DNA of 64,000 bases. It comes from Deinococcus puniceus. Its GTDB lineage: Bacteria > Deinococcota > Deinococci > Deinococcales > Deinococcaceae. The notes beneath the pieces were generated by a model, which made no database searches, was not told the DNA's origin, and saw nothing but the letters and a program-made list of their open reading frames with translations. Position numbers and translations under genes: made by a program. The DNA lies in assembly GCF_001644565.1 (NCBI RefSeq), contig NZ_CP011387.1:2767001-2831000 (forward strand), given 5' to 3'. Shown one piece after another: positions 37,989 through 45,703 of this stretch; the first letter of the stretch is position 1; every line of letters begins with the position of its first letter.

Positions 37989-39098
37989 ATGACCGCTTCC
38001 GCCTCCTTACCCGATCTGGCCCACCTGCTGCCCGATTTGCATCAGTTGGTAGAAATAGAATCGCCGTCCGGCAATGCACAGGCCATAGCCCGCGTGATGG
38101 ACGTGGTCGAAGGCTGGGCACGCGCACTGGGCGCAGAAGTGGAGCATCTGTCCGGTGGCACGCGCTCATTTTTGTTCGGCTTGCAAGATCGGCCCGCCCT
38201 GATCCTGACCCACGCCGATACAGTTTGGCCGCACGGGACGCTAGAAACCATGCCGTTCCGGGTCGAAGGTGACCGCTTGTACGGCCCCGGCACCTACGAC
38301 ATGAAAGCCGGAATCGTGTCGGCCATTCACGCCCTGCGTGCCCTGCACACCTCGGGCGGTTGGCCTGCGGGCGGCGTGCAACTCCTCATCACGCCGGATG
38401 AAGAAACCGGGTCGCACAGCAGCCGCGCCCACATCGAGGCCGCCGCCCGTCAGGCCCGCGCCGTGTTGGTGGTGGAACCCCCCGTAGCCGATTCGCACGC
38501 CCTCAAGACCGGGCGCAAAGGCGTCGGCTCGTTTGTCCTCACGCTGCACGGCGTTGCCAGTCACGCCGGAAACAAACCCGAGGAAGGGGCCAGCGCCGTC
38601 GCTGAGGCCGCCCGCCTGATTCCGGCTATTCACGCGCTGGCCCGCCCGGACGCGGGAACGAACGTCAGTGTAGGCCTGATCCGGGGCGGCAGCGCCGTGA
38701 ACGTGATTCCGGCTCGCTGCGTGTTGGAAGTAGACGTGCGGGCGGGCAGCGTGGCAGAAGGCGAGCGCGTGACGGCTGGCATGCACGCCCTGACGGCTGG
38801 CGATCCCCGCGTTCGCCTGGAACTGACGGGCGGCCTGAACCGTCCCCCCTTCGAGCGCGGGCCGCAGACAATGGCGCTGTATGCACGGGCGCAGGCTCTG
38901 GCCACTGGCCTCGGCTTCCAACTGACGGAGGAAGTGGTAGGCGGCGGCAGCGACGGCAATTTCACCGCGCCGCTCTCGCCCACGCTGGACGGCCTCGGCG
39001 CACCCGGCGACGGCGCACACGCTGCCCACGAGCATGTGCGCCTAGACCGCTGGCCCCTACACGTGGCGCTCCTGACAGGGCTGCTGCGGGAGGTGTGA
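37989..39098 (+). CDS. M20 family metallopeptidase (carboxypeptidase G2-like)
   Basis: 369 residues. LILTHADTVWPHGTL (first zinc His and Asp), GPGTYDMKAGIVSAIHAL (bridging Asp), TPDEETGSHSSR (catalytic and zinc Glu), a dimer/lid domain with LHGVASHAGNKPEEGASA, and the final AHAAHEHV (zinc His). It should hydrolyse an amide bond at a C-terminal Glu or a similar acyl amino acid. TAGCAT at 37977-37982, 6 bases before the ATG, marks a leaderless start. Confidence 0.92.
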   Translation: MTASASLPDLAHLLPDLHQLVEIESPSGNAQAIARVMDVVEGWARALGAEVEHLSGGTRSFLFGLQDRPALILTHADTVWPHGTLETMPFRVEGDRLYGPGTYDMKAGIVSAIHALRALHTSGGWPAGGVQLLITPDEETGSHSSRAHIEAAARQARAVLVVEPPVADSHALKTGRKGVGSFVLTLHGVASHAGNKPEEGASAVAEAARLIPAIHALARPDAGTNVSVGLIRGGSAVNVIPARCVLEVDVRAGSVAEGERVTAGMHALTAGDPRVRLELTGGLNRPPFERGPQTMALYARAQALATGLGFQLTEEVVGGGSDGNFTAPLSPTLDGLGAPGDGAHAAHEHVRLDRWPLHVALLTGLLREV

Positions 39099-39107
39099 GG
39101 GGGAGGA

Positions 39108-39195
39108 GTAATCGCGTTGCGCACTCACCTCCTCCCAGCCTCCCCCCTCTCCTGCGGAGCTTTGCAAGCCAAGGGTGAGGAGTAAAAAGCTCCCA
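39108..39195. repeat. GC-rich dispersed intergenic block, copy 3 (inverted)
   Basis: GCACTCACCTCCTCCCAGCC, then CTCTCCTGCGGAGCTTTGCA and AGCCAAGGGTGAGGAG. The inverse resembles 4741-4823. The CTGCGGAGCTTTGCAAG core recurs at about 56310-56328. Confidence 0.6.
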
Positions 39196-39215
39196 TTAGG
39201 TGTCTTTTAGGCTGT

Positions 39216-39247
39216 CCTTAGACCCTTGACCCTTTGACCCTTAGACT
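39216..39247. repeat. CTTAGACC-type octamer array, copy 4
   Basis: CCTTAGACCCTTGACCCTTT then GACCCTTAGACTG. It ends 27 bases before the ATG of the next gene. Confidence 0.75.
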
Positions 39248-39274
39248 GACCCACCACCCCTCAGGAGACCCCCC

Positions 39275-39577
39275 ATGTTCGGACTGTTCGGCAAAAAATC
39301 AGGCGGCAAGAACCCCAATGTGAAGCAGGACGACGCCCACACCTACCGCGTGCGGGTACGCACCAAGCGGCACGGCGAGATCGTGGAATTCCGCTTCACC
39401 AAAAGTGCCCACATTGGAATCAATGACGACGGCACCTACCTGTTCCGCAAGGCTGTCGTGTCGCCCAAGCACTTTGACCGGGGCGAACTGTTGGTCACGT
39501 TCGACAAGCGGTACAACGTGACGGCCACGACGGGCGAAGGCGTGGAGTTTGTGCCGGTGTCGGAGTGGGAAGACTGA
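39275..39577 (+). CDS. 100-residue hypothetical protein
   Basis: AGGAG 7 bases before the ATG. Begins MFGLFGKKSGG, followed by a beta-rich domain: YRVRVRTKRHGEIVEFRFTK, HIGINDDGTYLFRKAVVSP, ELLVTFDKRYNVTATTG. The hydrophobic-basic start could touch the membrane. No signal peptide and no known family. Confidence 0.75.
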   Translation: MFGLFGKKSGGKNPNVKQDDAHTYRVRVRTKRHGEIVEFRFTKSAHIGINDDGTYLFRKAVVSPKHFDRGELLVTFDKRYNVTATTGEGVEFVPVSEWED

Positions 39578-39635
39578 CGGCGGATCGTAGGACGTGGTTT
39601 GGTCGTTCCCACACTCCACGTTCCACACTCAATCT

Positions 39636-40325
39636 TTACACTCCAACTTCGTAAAACGTTTCCTCCACGATCCGCTCTGGAAACTTGCGAATAAAATCCA
39701 CCGTACTCAGCGCCTGTGTGCGGTGGCAGGCGATGGCTTGCAGCTTGCGCGTAATGAAGGGCGTCACGTCGCGGCGCAGGTTGGCGGGCAGCCACTCCGG
39801 ACGCAGGGCCTCGTTTTCGGGGGCGGTGTCGCTGGCGTAGTACCACAGTCGCGGGCGCTCTCCTTCCGGCAGGGCGTCCCACGCGGCTTTTACGGCGCGG
39901 TGGGTGGTCACATGATCGGGGTGGCCGTTGCTGCCGTTGGGCGGAAAAGTCAGCACGATTTCGGGGCGGTGCCGCGTCATGGCCTCACGCGCCGTCTCGA
40001 TGATCGGCTCCATGGGCTGGTCTTGCAGGTACTTGTCGGGAAAATTGTGCTGCTCGAAGGAGCTGCCGGGCGTGGTGGTCAGCCCGATGACGGCCAGACA
40101 GGCCCGCAATTCCGCGTCCCGCAGTTCTGCGAGTTCTTCTGGCGTGTTGCACAGTCCCAGCATCCGCCCGGCTTCCCCATGCGTCAGGGTCACGAGGCCG
40201 CAGTTGTGGCCCTCAGCCAGCAAGGTCATCAGCGTGCCGGACGCGCCGTACACCTCATCGTCGGGGTGCGGCAAGATCAGCAGGAGTTTCAGGCGGGGGG
40301 ATGTAGCTTCGGGAGCGTGGGTCAT
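39636..40325 (-). CDS. PIG-L/LmbE-family deacetylase (BshB-like)
   Basis: 229 residues. LLILPHPDDEVYGASGTL (zinc-binding HPDDE), SNGHPDHVTTHRA (zinc His) and the family tail (YYASDTAPE). Members cut the acetyl group from N-acetylglucosaminyl conjugates. In Deinococcus and Bacillus such proteins make bacillithiol from GlcNAc-malate (BshB), which is the likely role here, but other LmbE substrates are possible. Start ATG 40325 lies next to the conserved first strand; the frame opening further upstream covers the GNAT gene on the other strand. Confidence 0.85.
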   Translation of the reverse strand: MTHAPEATSPRLKLLLILPHPDDEVYGASGTLMTLLAEGHNCGLVTLTHGEAGRMLGLCNTPEELAELRDAELRACLAVIGLTTTPGSSFEQHNFPDKYLQDQPMEPIIETAREAMTRHRPEIVLTFPPNGSNGHPDHVTTHRAVKAAWDALPEGERPRLWYYASDTAPENEALRPEWLPANLRRDVTPFITRKLQAIACHRTQALSTVDFIRKFPERIVEETFYEVGV

Positions 40326-40465
40326 GCGGGTCAGCATAGAGTCTGGATCGTGGATCGTAGAAAGTGAGAAAGGCCAAACCACGCTCCACCCCCCACCCCC
40401 GGCGCACCGCCCCCTACGTTTCTTGGCCGATGCGCTCCGCGCCCCCGATCCGTCAGCATAGGGCC

Positions 40466-41512
40466 ATGAACGATTCCACCGTTGCTGTGCCTGATGATTC
40501 CGCTCCGCCCGCCTTCCGCCTGCGCGAGTTCCGCAGTCCTGACGACTACGTGGACGCCGCGTGGGTGCTGACCGCTGCCAGCCCAGAATGGCCCGTGACG
40601 CCCGAACTGCTGCAAACGTGGGACGAGGCCGAAGACCCGAACCTGTTCCGCACCGACGTGGTGGCCGAGCAAGGCGGGCGCGTGGTGGGCGTGGGGCGCG
40701 TCGGGCACGATGATTTTGCCTTCGAGGAATGGCGCTACTGGGGCAACCTGACTGTTCACCCGGAGGCACGCGGGCAGGGCGTGGGCGGGGCGATGTACCG
40801 GGAACTCCTCGGGCGAGTGCAGGCGCGTGAGGCGCGGGAAATTCGCACCATGCTGTCGGACGGGCCGCACCACGAGGCGGGCCGGGCGCTCCTTGCCGCG
40901 CACGGTTGGCAGGAGACGTGGCAGCGGTACGAGAGCCGCATTCAAACCGCCGAGACTGACTTATCGCGCTTTGGCCCACTGATGGACGGCGTGGCCGCGC
41001 ACGGCATAGAGCTGCATTCGGTGGCGTCGCTGGCCGCCGACCCAGAGCGCAACCGCAAATTGTGGGAACTGGACTGGCTGCTGTTTCAGGATGTGCCGAT
41101 GGGCACGGCGCTGACCAAACGGCCCTTTGAGGCATGGGTGGCGCAGGAACTGGAAGACCCCACCTTCAGCGCCGATCTGTCGTTTGTGGCGGTGCGCCCC
41201 GACCTGAACGATCCCCTGACCGGAAGTTACGTGGGCTACTCCACCCTGATGCAAAATCCGTCTGGGTTCTACGTGATCGGCATGACGGGCGTGCGGCGCG
41301 AAGACCGGGGTAAAGGCGTGGCGAAGGCCCTGAAAGTGGCGGCCATGCAAGCTCTGAACGCACGCGGCGGCGGCGAAATCCGCACCTTCAACGACGCGCC
41401 GAACGCTGCCATGTTGGGCATGAATCAGGCGCTCGGCTTTGTGCGCGGGCCGACGCATCTGCGCTACGAACTGCACTTGGCAGAGGCAGAGCAAGCAGAG
41501 GGGGGGCAATGA
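40466..41512 (+). CDS. Double-GNAT acetyltransferase 1 of 3
   Basis: 348 residues with two GNAT domains. The first (about 15-165) has GNLTVHPEARGQGVGGAMYR with the acetyl-CoA loop (RGQGVG). The second (about 195-345) has YVIGMTGVRREDRGKGVAKA (RGKGVA) and NDAPNAAMLGMNQALGFV. Arrangement as in mycothiol synthase-like and other tandem GNATs. Start ATG 40466 follows CAGCAT by 6 bases. It overlaps the next paralogue by 4 bases (ATGA). Substrate unknown. Confidence 0.88.
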   Translation: MNDSTVAVPDDSAPPAFRLREFRSPDDYVDAAWVLTAASPEWPVTPELLQTWDEAEDPNLFRTDVVAEQGGRVVGVGRVGHDDFAFEEWRYWGNLTVHPEARGQGVGGAMYRELLGRVQAREAREIRTMLSDGPHHEAGRALLAAHGWQETWQRYESRIQTAETDLSRFGPLMDGVAAHGIELHSVASLAADPERNRKLWELDWLLFQDVPMGTALTKRPFEAWVAQELEDPTFSADLSFVAVRPDLNDPLTGSYVGYSTLMQNPSGFYVIGMTGVRREDRGKGVAKALKVAAMQALNARGGGEIRTFNDAPNAAMLGMNQALGFVRGPTHLRYELHLAEAEQAEGGQ

Positions 41513-42516
41513 GCCTTCTCACTGCCCAGAACGTGAAGATTCGGGACTTTGCAGACGCCGATTATCCGGCGCTGGCCGCACTCCAGCAGGCCGTGTGGCC
41601 CAAGCAGACGGTCAGTGCCGACTCCCTTCAGCACGATGATCAGGAGTTACAGGCGCATCCTGTCAAGCCGCATTTTTGGCGCATCGTGGCCGAAGACGAG
41701 GGCGGGCGTGTGGTGGGTGCAGCGTCGGCGGTGCAGTGGCCGGGCATGTTCGATCCCCACCGCTACCACGCCGAGTTGTCGGTGCTGCCCGAAGCCGAGG
41801 GGCAAGGCGTGGGGCGGGCGCTGGCCGAAGCGGTGTGGGCGCACCTACAGGAACGCGGCGCACGCGAGATTCTGGCGGGCACGCAAGAAGACCGGCCACG
41901 CGGCCTCACCTTCCTCGCGCACTGGGGCTTTGCCGAAGCCATGCGCTTTTTCGATAACGTGCTGGACGTGCAAACCTTCGATCCCGCGCCGTTTGCCGAC
42001 GCTGCCCAACTGGCCCCCGGCTACCGCGCCGTGTCTCTGGCCGATCTGAGTACCGAACTTGGCGCAGACGCAGCGTGGGCCGCCTATTTTGCCGGATTCG
42101 TGCAGGCCCGCGCCGATGTGCCGCGCACCGGAGAAGCCAGCCCGGTGGTGGAATCCGAGTTTCGCAAACGGGAAACCAACCCGCAATTCTGGCCGGAAGC
42201 CGTGCTGTTGGCGGTACACGAACCCACCGGAGAAATCGCGGCCCTGACCGAACTCTGGTTGGAGCCCGCCGACGAGAGCCGCCTGACCACTGGCCTGACT
42301 GGAACGGCCCGCAACCACCGCCGATTGGGGCTGGCGTTGGCGCTGAAGCTGAAGTCCATAGAGCAGGCGCGGGCGCGGGGCGCGGCAAAAATCTGGACGG
42401 GCAACGCCAGCACTAACCGCCCCATGCTGAACATCAACGAGCGGCTGGGCTTCGTGAAGGAGCCCGCGTGGATAGAGATGCAGTGGTTCGCGCCGCAGAG
42501 TGAGGGCAAAGAATGA
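41509..42516 (+). CDS. Double-GNAT acetyltransferase 2 of 3
   Basis: 335 residues. First domain with AELSVLPEAEGQGVGRALAE (EGQGVG), second with TTGLTGTARNHRRLGLALAL (NHRRLG in place of R/QxxGxG/A) and NASTNRPMLNINERLGFV. It starts inside the stop of paralogue 1 and ends inside the start of paralogue 3, so all three are translated as a coupled set. The linker between domains has a Phe/Ala-rich helix (AAWAAYFAGFVQ). Confidence 0.87.
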   Translation: MSLLTAQNVKIRDFADADYPALAALQQAVWPKQTVSADSLQHDDQELQAHPVKPHFWRIVAEDEGGRVVGAASAVQWPGMFDPHRYHAELSVLPEAEGQGVGRALAEAVWAHLQERGAREILAGTQEDRPRGLTFLAHWGFAEAMRFFDNVLDVQTFDPAPFADAAQLAPGYRAVSLADLSTELGADAAWAAYFAGFVQARADVPRTGEASPVVESEFRKRETNPQFWPEAVLLAVHEPTGEIAALTELWLEPADESRLTTGLTGTARNHRRLGLALALKLKSIEQARARGAAKIWTGNASTNRPMLNINERLGFVKEPAWIEMQWFAPQSEGKE

Positions 42517-43577
42517 GCCGCTGGCCTGTTCGACCTATTCAGGATACCGACTGGGACGCCGCCGCCGAGGTCTGGACGCTGGCCCACCCGCACGACCCCT
42601 TCAGCGGCCCGGAACTGCGGCACCAGACGGAGCAGCAGACCACTTGGGGCTACCGACATACGGCGCTGGTGGCCGAAGCTGAAGGCGGCGCGGTAGTGGG
42701 CTTGGGCCTGTTGTCTCAGAATCCGGGGATGTACCACCCGCAGCGGTTCGGGCTGGAACTGGCGGTGCGCCCCGACTGGCAGGGGCAGGGTGTGGGCGCG
42801 GCGCTGTGGCAGGAGCTAGAGGAAACATTGCGCGGCTGGAATGCTCTTTCTGTTCGCACGCTGGCCCGCGAAGATCACCCGCTCGCCCCTCATTTTCTGA
42901 CCCGGCGCGGCTTCACGCCCGGTAAGCGGTACTTCACCAGCGCCCTGAACCTGACCGACAAGAGCTTTGATGCAGCACCATTTGACGAAGGGCCGTTTTT
43001 GGCCACTGAGACGCGGTTGATGGCTCTGGGCGTGCGCGTTCGTAGCCTCGCGGAGTTGCGGGAAGCGGGCACGCCCGACCTGCCCCGCCGCCTGCACGCC
43101 CTGATGTCCGATGTGCGGCAGGATGTCCCGCGTTCGGAACCCGCCACGCCGCTGACCTTTGAAGTCTTCGACGAAGCTGTGCTGAATGATTCCTGCCTCC
43201 TGCCGGGGGCCTACCTGATCGCACAGGCCCCCGGCGGCGAGTGGATCGGCCAATCCACCCTGTTTCGCTCGGAGAGTAGCCCTGACCTGCTGACTGGGCT
43301 GACGGGCGTGACGCGGGACTGGCGCGGGCAGGGCGTCGCCACGCTGCTGAAACTGCACATTCTGCGGGTGGCACAGACCCTAGCGACACAGGCTCTAGCG
43401 ACACAGACCCCAGCGGCACAGGCTTTGGCTGCCCAAACAGACGGCCAAGTGTTCCTCCGTACCGACAACGCCAGTGACAATGCGCCGATGCTCGCCATCA
43501 ATGACCGTTTCGGCTTCGTGCGCGACCCCGCCAGCGTCAGTTGGGTGCTGGAGTTCGGGGCGGATGGTCAGAGTTGA
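42513..43577 (+). CDS. Double-GNAT acetyltransferase 3 of 3
   Basis: 354 residues. LELAVRPDWQGQGVGAALWQ in the first domain, LTGVTRDWRGQGVATLLKL and TDNASDNAPMLAINDRFGFV in the second. A short Ala/Thr/Gln repeat (TLATQALATQTPAAQALAAQ) sits in a late helix and looks like slippage expansion. The family is diverged enough (three different loops) to suggest three substrates. Confidence 0.87.
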   Translation: MSRWPVRPIQDTDWDAAAEVWTLAHPHDPFSGPELRHQTEQQTTWGYRHTALVAEAEGGAVVGLGLLSQNPGMYHPQRFGLELAVRPDWQGQGVGAALWQELEETLRGWNALSVRTLAREDHPLAPHFLTRRGFTPGKRYFTSALNLTDKSFDAAPFDEGPFLATETRLMALGVRVRSLAELREAGTPDLPRRLHALMSDVRQDVPRSEPATPLTFEVFDEAVLNDSCLLPGAYLIAQAPGGEWIGQSTLFRSESSPDLLTGLTGVTRDWRGQGVATLLKLHILRVAQTLATQALATQTPAAQALAAQTDGQVFLRTDNASDNAPMLAINDRFGFVRDPASVSWVLEFGADGQS

Positions 43578-43585
43578 AATTCTTT

Positions 43586-43615
43586 CCTAGACCCTTAGAC
43601 CCTAGACCCTTAGAC
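43586..43615. repeat. CTTAGACC-type octamer array, copy 5
   Basis: CCTAGACCCTTAGACCCTAG then ACCCTTAGAC: nearly perfect 7-8 base units. It ends 17 bases before the next ATG. Confidence 0.75.
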
Positions 43616-43632
43616 AAGGCCCACCACAACCC

Positions 43633-44373
43633 ATGCTGCTGAGCATCGACTGGGACGCCTACAGCGGGTGCGCCGACTTGGTGTTCGACGCGCCGATCTG
43701 GGGTACCCGCGACTTGCCCGCAGACCGGGAGGAGGCATGGCAGGCCCGCACTCTGAGGCGCAATCCGGAGGCCCAAGACTGGACGCCGTTGGACGCCGAT
43801 TTCCCGCTGTATCCCGGCTGGGAGGCGCTGGAACGTTACGCGGGCTGCCCAGCGTGGGTCACGTTGTCTCACGCCGATGCTTGGGGCTGGCTGGAAGAAC
43901 ACGCCGCTCGAACTGGCAGTGTGCCAGACGTGCTGAACATCGATTCTCACCATGATCTTGCCAGCCGCAGCGGAGACGGTACGCGGGTGCGGCCCGGCAA
44001 CTGGGCGGGCCTTGGCCTTGGCGGGGGCCTGATTCGGAACTATACCTGCCTATATCCGGCGTGGCACACGGCCTTGGCGGTGGCCGAGGGCTTCGATCTG
44101 GAACGCACCCACGCCGAAATTGCTGGCCTGCTGTCTTCTGAAACGCTGCCCCCTGCACTGCTGCCCCGCCTCGCCCTGCGCCGCATGACCCACTCTACAG
44201 ACGGCCTACCCGACCCGGCAGAGGTGAGCGGCGTGCTGCTGGTGCAGTCGCCCGCGTGGACGAACCCGGCCCATGACCCGGCCTTCTGGCAACTGGCCGA
44301 ACACTTGAACGCACATAGAGTGGTGGCCCCCCTTTACCGAAAATGGGGTGGGTGTAGTGTGCCCCGGAGCTGA
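43633..44373 (+). CDS. Arginase-like UPF0489 family protein, possible peptide arginase
   Basis: 246 residues. Starts LLSIDWDAYSG (first-strand Asp pair), then PDVLNIDSHHDLASRSGDG, where D-x-H-H-D fits the metal site of the arginase fold, and VRPGNWAGLGLGGGLIRNYT, all typical of UPF0489. Bacterial members of this group include peptide arginases (OspR type) that turn Arg to ornithine in ribosomal peptides. No precursor gene is seen beside it, so that role is a guess. It ends in PLYRKWGGCSVPRS with one Cys. Preceded by an octamer repeat. Confidence 0.7.
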   Translation: MLLSIDWDAYSGCADLVFDAPIWGTRDLPADREEAWQARTLRRNPEAQDWTPLDADFPLYPGWEALERYAGCPAWVTLSHADAWGWLEEHAARTGSVPDVLNIDSHHDLASRSGDGTRVRPGNWAGLGLGGGLIRNYTCLYPAWHTALAVAEGFDLERTHAEIAGLLSSETLPPALLPRLALRRMTHSTDGLPDPAEVSGVLLVQSPAWTNPAHDPAFWQLAEHLNAHRVVAPLYRKWGGCSVPRS

Positions 44374-44442
44374 GCCGTTAAACTGCGGGTTGCTCGTCTG
44401 GCGGCCCAGTGCCGTTTGCCCACCCTCATTTCAGGAGAAGTC

Positions 44443-44937
44443 GTGACCACGTCCCCCCCAGAAAGCGCCCGGCCTATCGCCTATCAGGTGGGCGTGTTCG
44501 CCCTTGTGCATCAGCGCAATCAGTACCTGCTGGTGCGCCCGCGCCGTCCCATTTTGCCGGGCGGAAATTACGGTCTGCCGGGCCTGGTGCTTGACGCCGA
44601 AGCGGGCAGCGGCGTGGCCGAAATGGGCCTGCGCCGCGCACTGCTGGCTCAGGTGGGCATTTCGGTTTCGGGCCTGCGCTTGGTGGGCAGCCACGCCGCA
44701 CGGGGCACCGAACATGGGCAAGCCGACGCCCGCCTGTACCTGATTTTTGGCACCGAATACTGCTCCGGTATCCTGAATCCTCAGCCCGCAGAACTGTACA
44801 GCGCCGAATGGATGGCCGCCTCCAGCTTCGATAACCGCACCCCAGAATGGCTGCACGCCGCCGTGCGCGAATACCAGACAACCGCCACGCCCACGCCGAC
44901 GCCCTCGGTGTCCTCAGTCTTTGGCCGCAAACGCTAA
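44443..44937 (+). CDS. Nudix-fold protein with degenerate Nudix box
   Basis: 164 residues. The fold is recognisable: YQVGVFALVHQRNQYLLVRP, LPGGNYGLPGLVLDAE, and the helix MGLRRALLAQVGISV. In the Nudix box the REUXEEXGU part reads RRALLAQVGI, so the metal-binding Glu pair is absent. It may be catalytically dead or a binding protein. Start GTG 44443 is chosen because AGGAGAAG lies just upstream; the frame opens at 44416. The tail is Thr/Pro-rich (TTATPTPTPSVSS). Confidence 0.75.
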   Translation: MTTSPPESARPIAYQVGVFALVHQRNQYLLVRPRRPILPGGNYGLPGLVLDAEAGSGVAEMGLRRALLAQVGISVSGLRLVGSHAARGTEHGQADARLYLIFGTEYCSGILNPQPAELYSAEWMAASSFDNRTPEWLHAAVREYQTTATPTPTPSVSSVFGRKR

Positions 44938-45120
44938 TAAATACAGCGTGCGTAGAGTGCTGAAGGTGAGTTTTGAAGCAGAGCGACAGACTCCCCTACA
45001 CCTTGTGAGGATGGGGGAAGGCGGGGCAGCAAACGAACAGACGAAATCAACTGTTCACGCGGGGGCGCGGAAGCCATCCGCACGGCTGCCTGTTCTTAAA
45101 CCCTAGACCGCGCCAACGGC
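44938..45120. other. Intergenic region with a partial octamer repeat
   Basis: No gene seen. TTCTTAAACCCTAGACC at 45093-45109 is a short member of the CTTAGACC repeat family. Confidence 0.55.
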
Positions 45121-45176
45121 AAAAAAGCCCATGCACCCGCACCGCCCCAACAGGGAACAATGCAGGCGCACGGGCC
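45121..45176 (-). terminator. Terminator of the yqeK-LCP-rsfS unit
   Basis: On the minus strand GCCCGTGC pairs with GCATGGGC (one G-U), enclosing a second small hairpin, then TTTTTT (complement of 45121-45126). Confidence 0.75.
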
Positions 45177-45206
45177 AGAAGTATTGAATGAAGCTCAGAT
45201 CAGGAG

Positions 45207-45641
45207 TTACTCGGCCTGAGCAGATTCGGCCTGCGTGGTGGCCGTCATGTTGGCTTCGGGGTCTCGGGGTGCCTCTAGAAATTCCAGCTTGCGGGCGTCG
45301 CTCCACAGGCCCTCTAGGTCGTAGTAGTCGCGGGCGTCTTTGGTCATGATGTGAACCACGATGCCGCCGCCAAAGGCCAGCAGCAACCAGCGCTCGCTGG
45401 GGCCTTCGACGCTGGGGCGGGGCAGGCCGGATTCCTGCGCCTTCTGCCGCACGTTTTCCTGAATGGCGTTCAGTTGCAGGCCCGCGCTGGCGGTGCAGAT
45501 GATGAAGTATTCGAGGGTGGAAGACACGTCGGTCAGGTCAAGGACGACGACATCCTCGGCGCGGCGTTCGCGGGCGGCGTCCACGATGGCGCGGAGTTGG
45601 TTCTGGACGGTCTGTGCAGAGTGCTGTGATGCTGGATTCAT
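45207..45641 (-). CDS. rsfS: Ribosomal silencing factor RsfS (Iojap family)
   Basis: 144 residues. It binds ribosomal protein L14 and blocks subunit joining when nutrients are low. VVVLDLTDVSSTLEYFIICT, IQENVRQKAQESG, GPSERWLLLAFGGGIVVHIM and DYYDLEGLWSDA are family marks. An extra tail of about 25 residues (ATTQAESAQAE). Start ATG 45641 after CGGAGAA; the frame opens at 45680. Last gene of the yqeK-LCP-rsfS group. Confidence 0.95.
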   Translation of the reverse strand: MNPASQHSAQTVQNQLRAIVDAARERRAEDVVVLDLTDVSSTLEYFIICTASAGLQLNAIQENVRQKAQESGLPRPSVEGPSERWLLLAFGGGIVVHIMTKDARDYYDLEGLWSDARKLEFLEAPRDPEANMTATTQAESAQAE

Positions 45642-45703
45642 GGGGTTCTCCGTGATGCTGTGTGCCGCCGTAAGGGGCACGGGCCGAGCTAATGGACTTG
45701 GGT

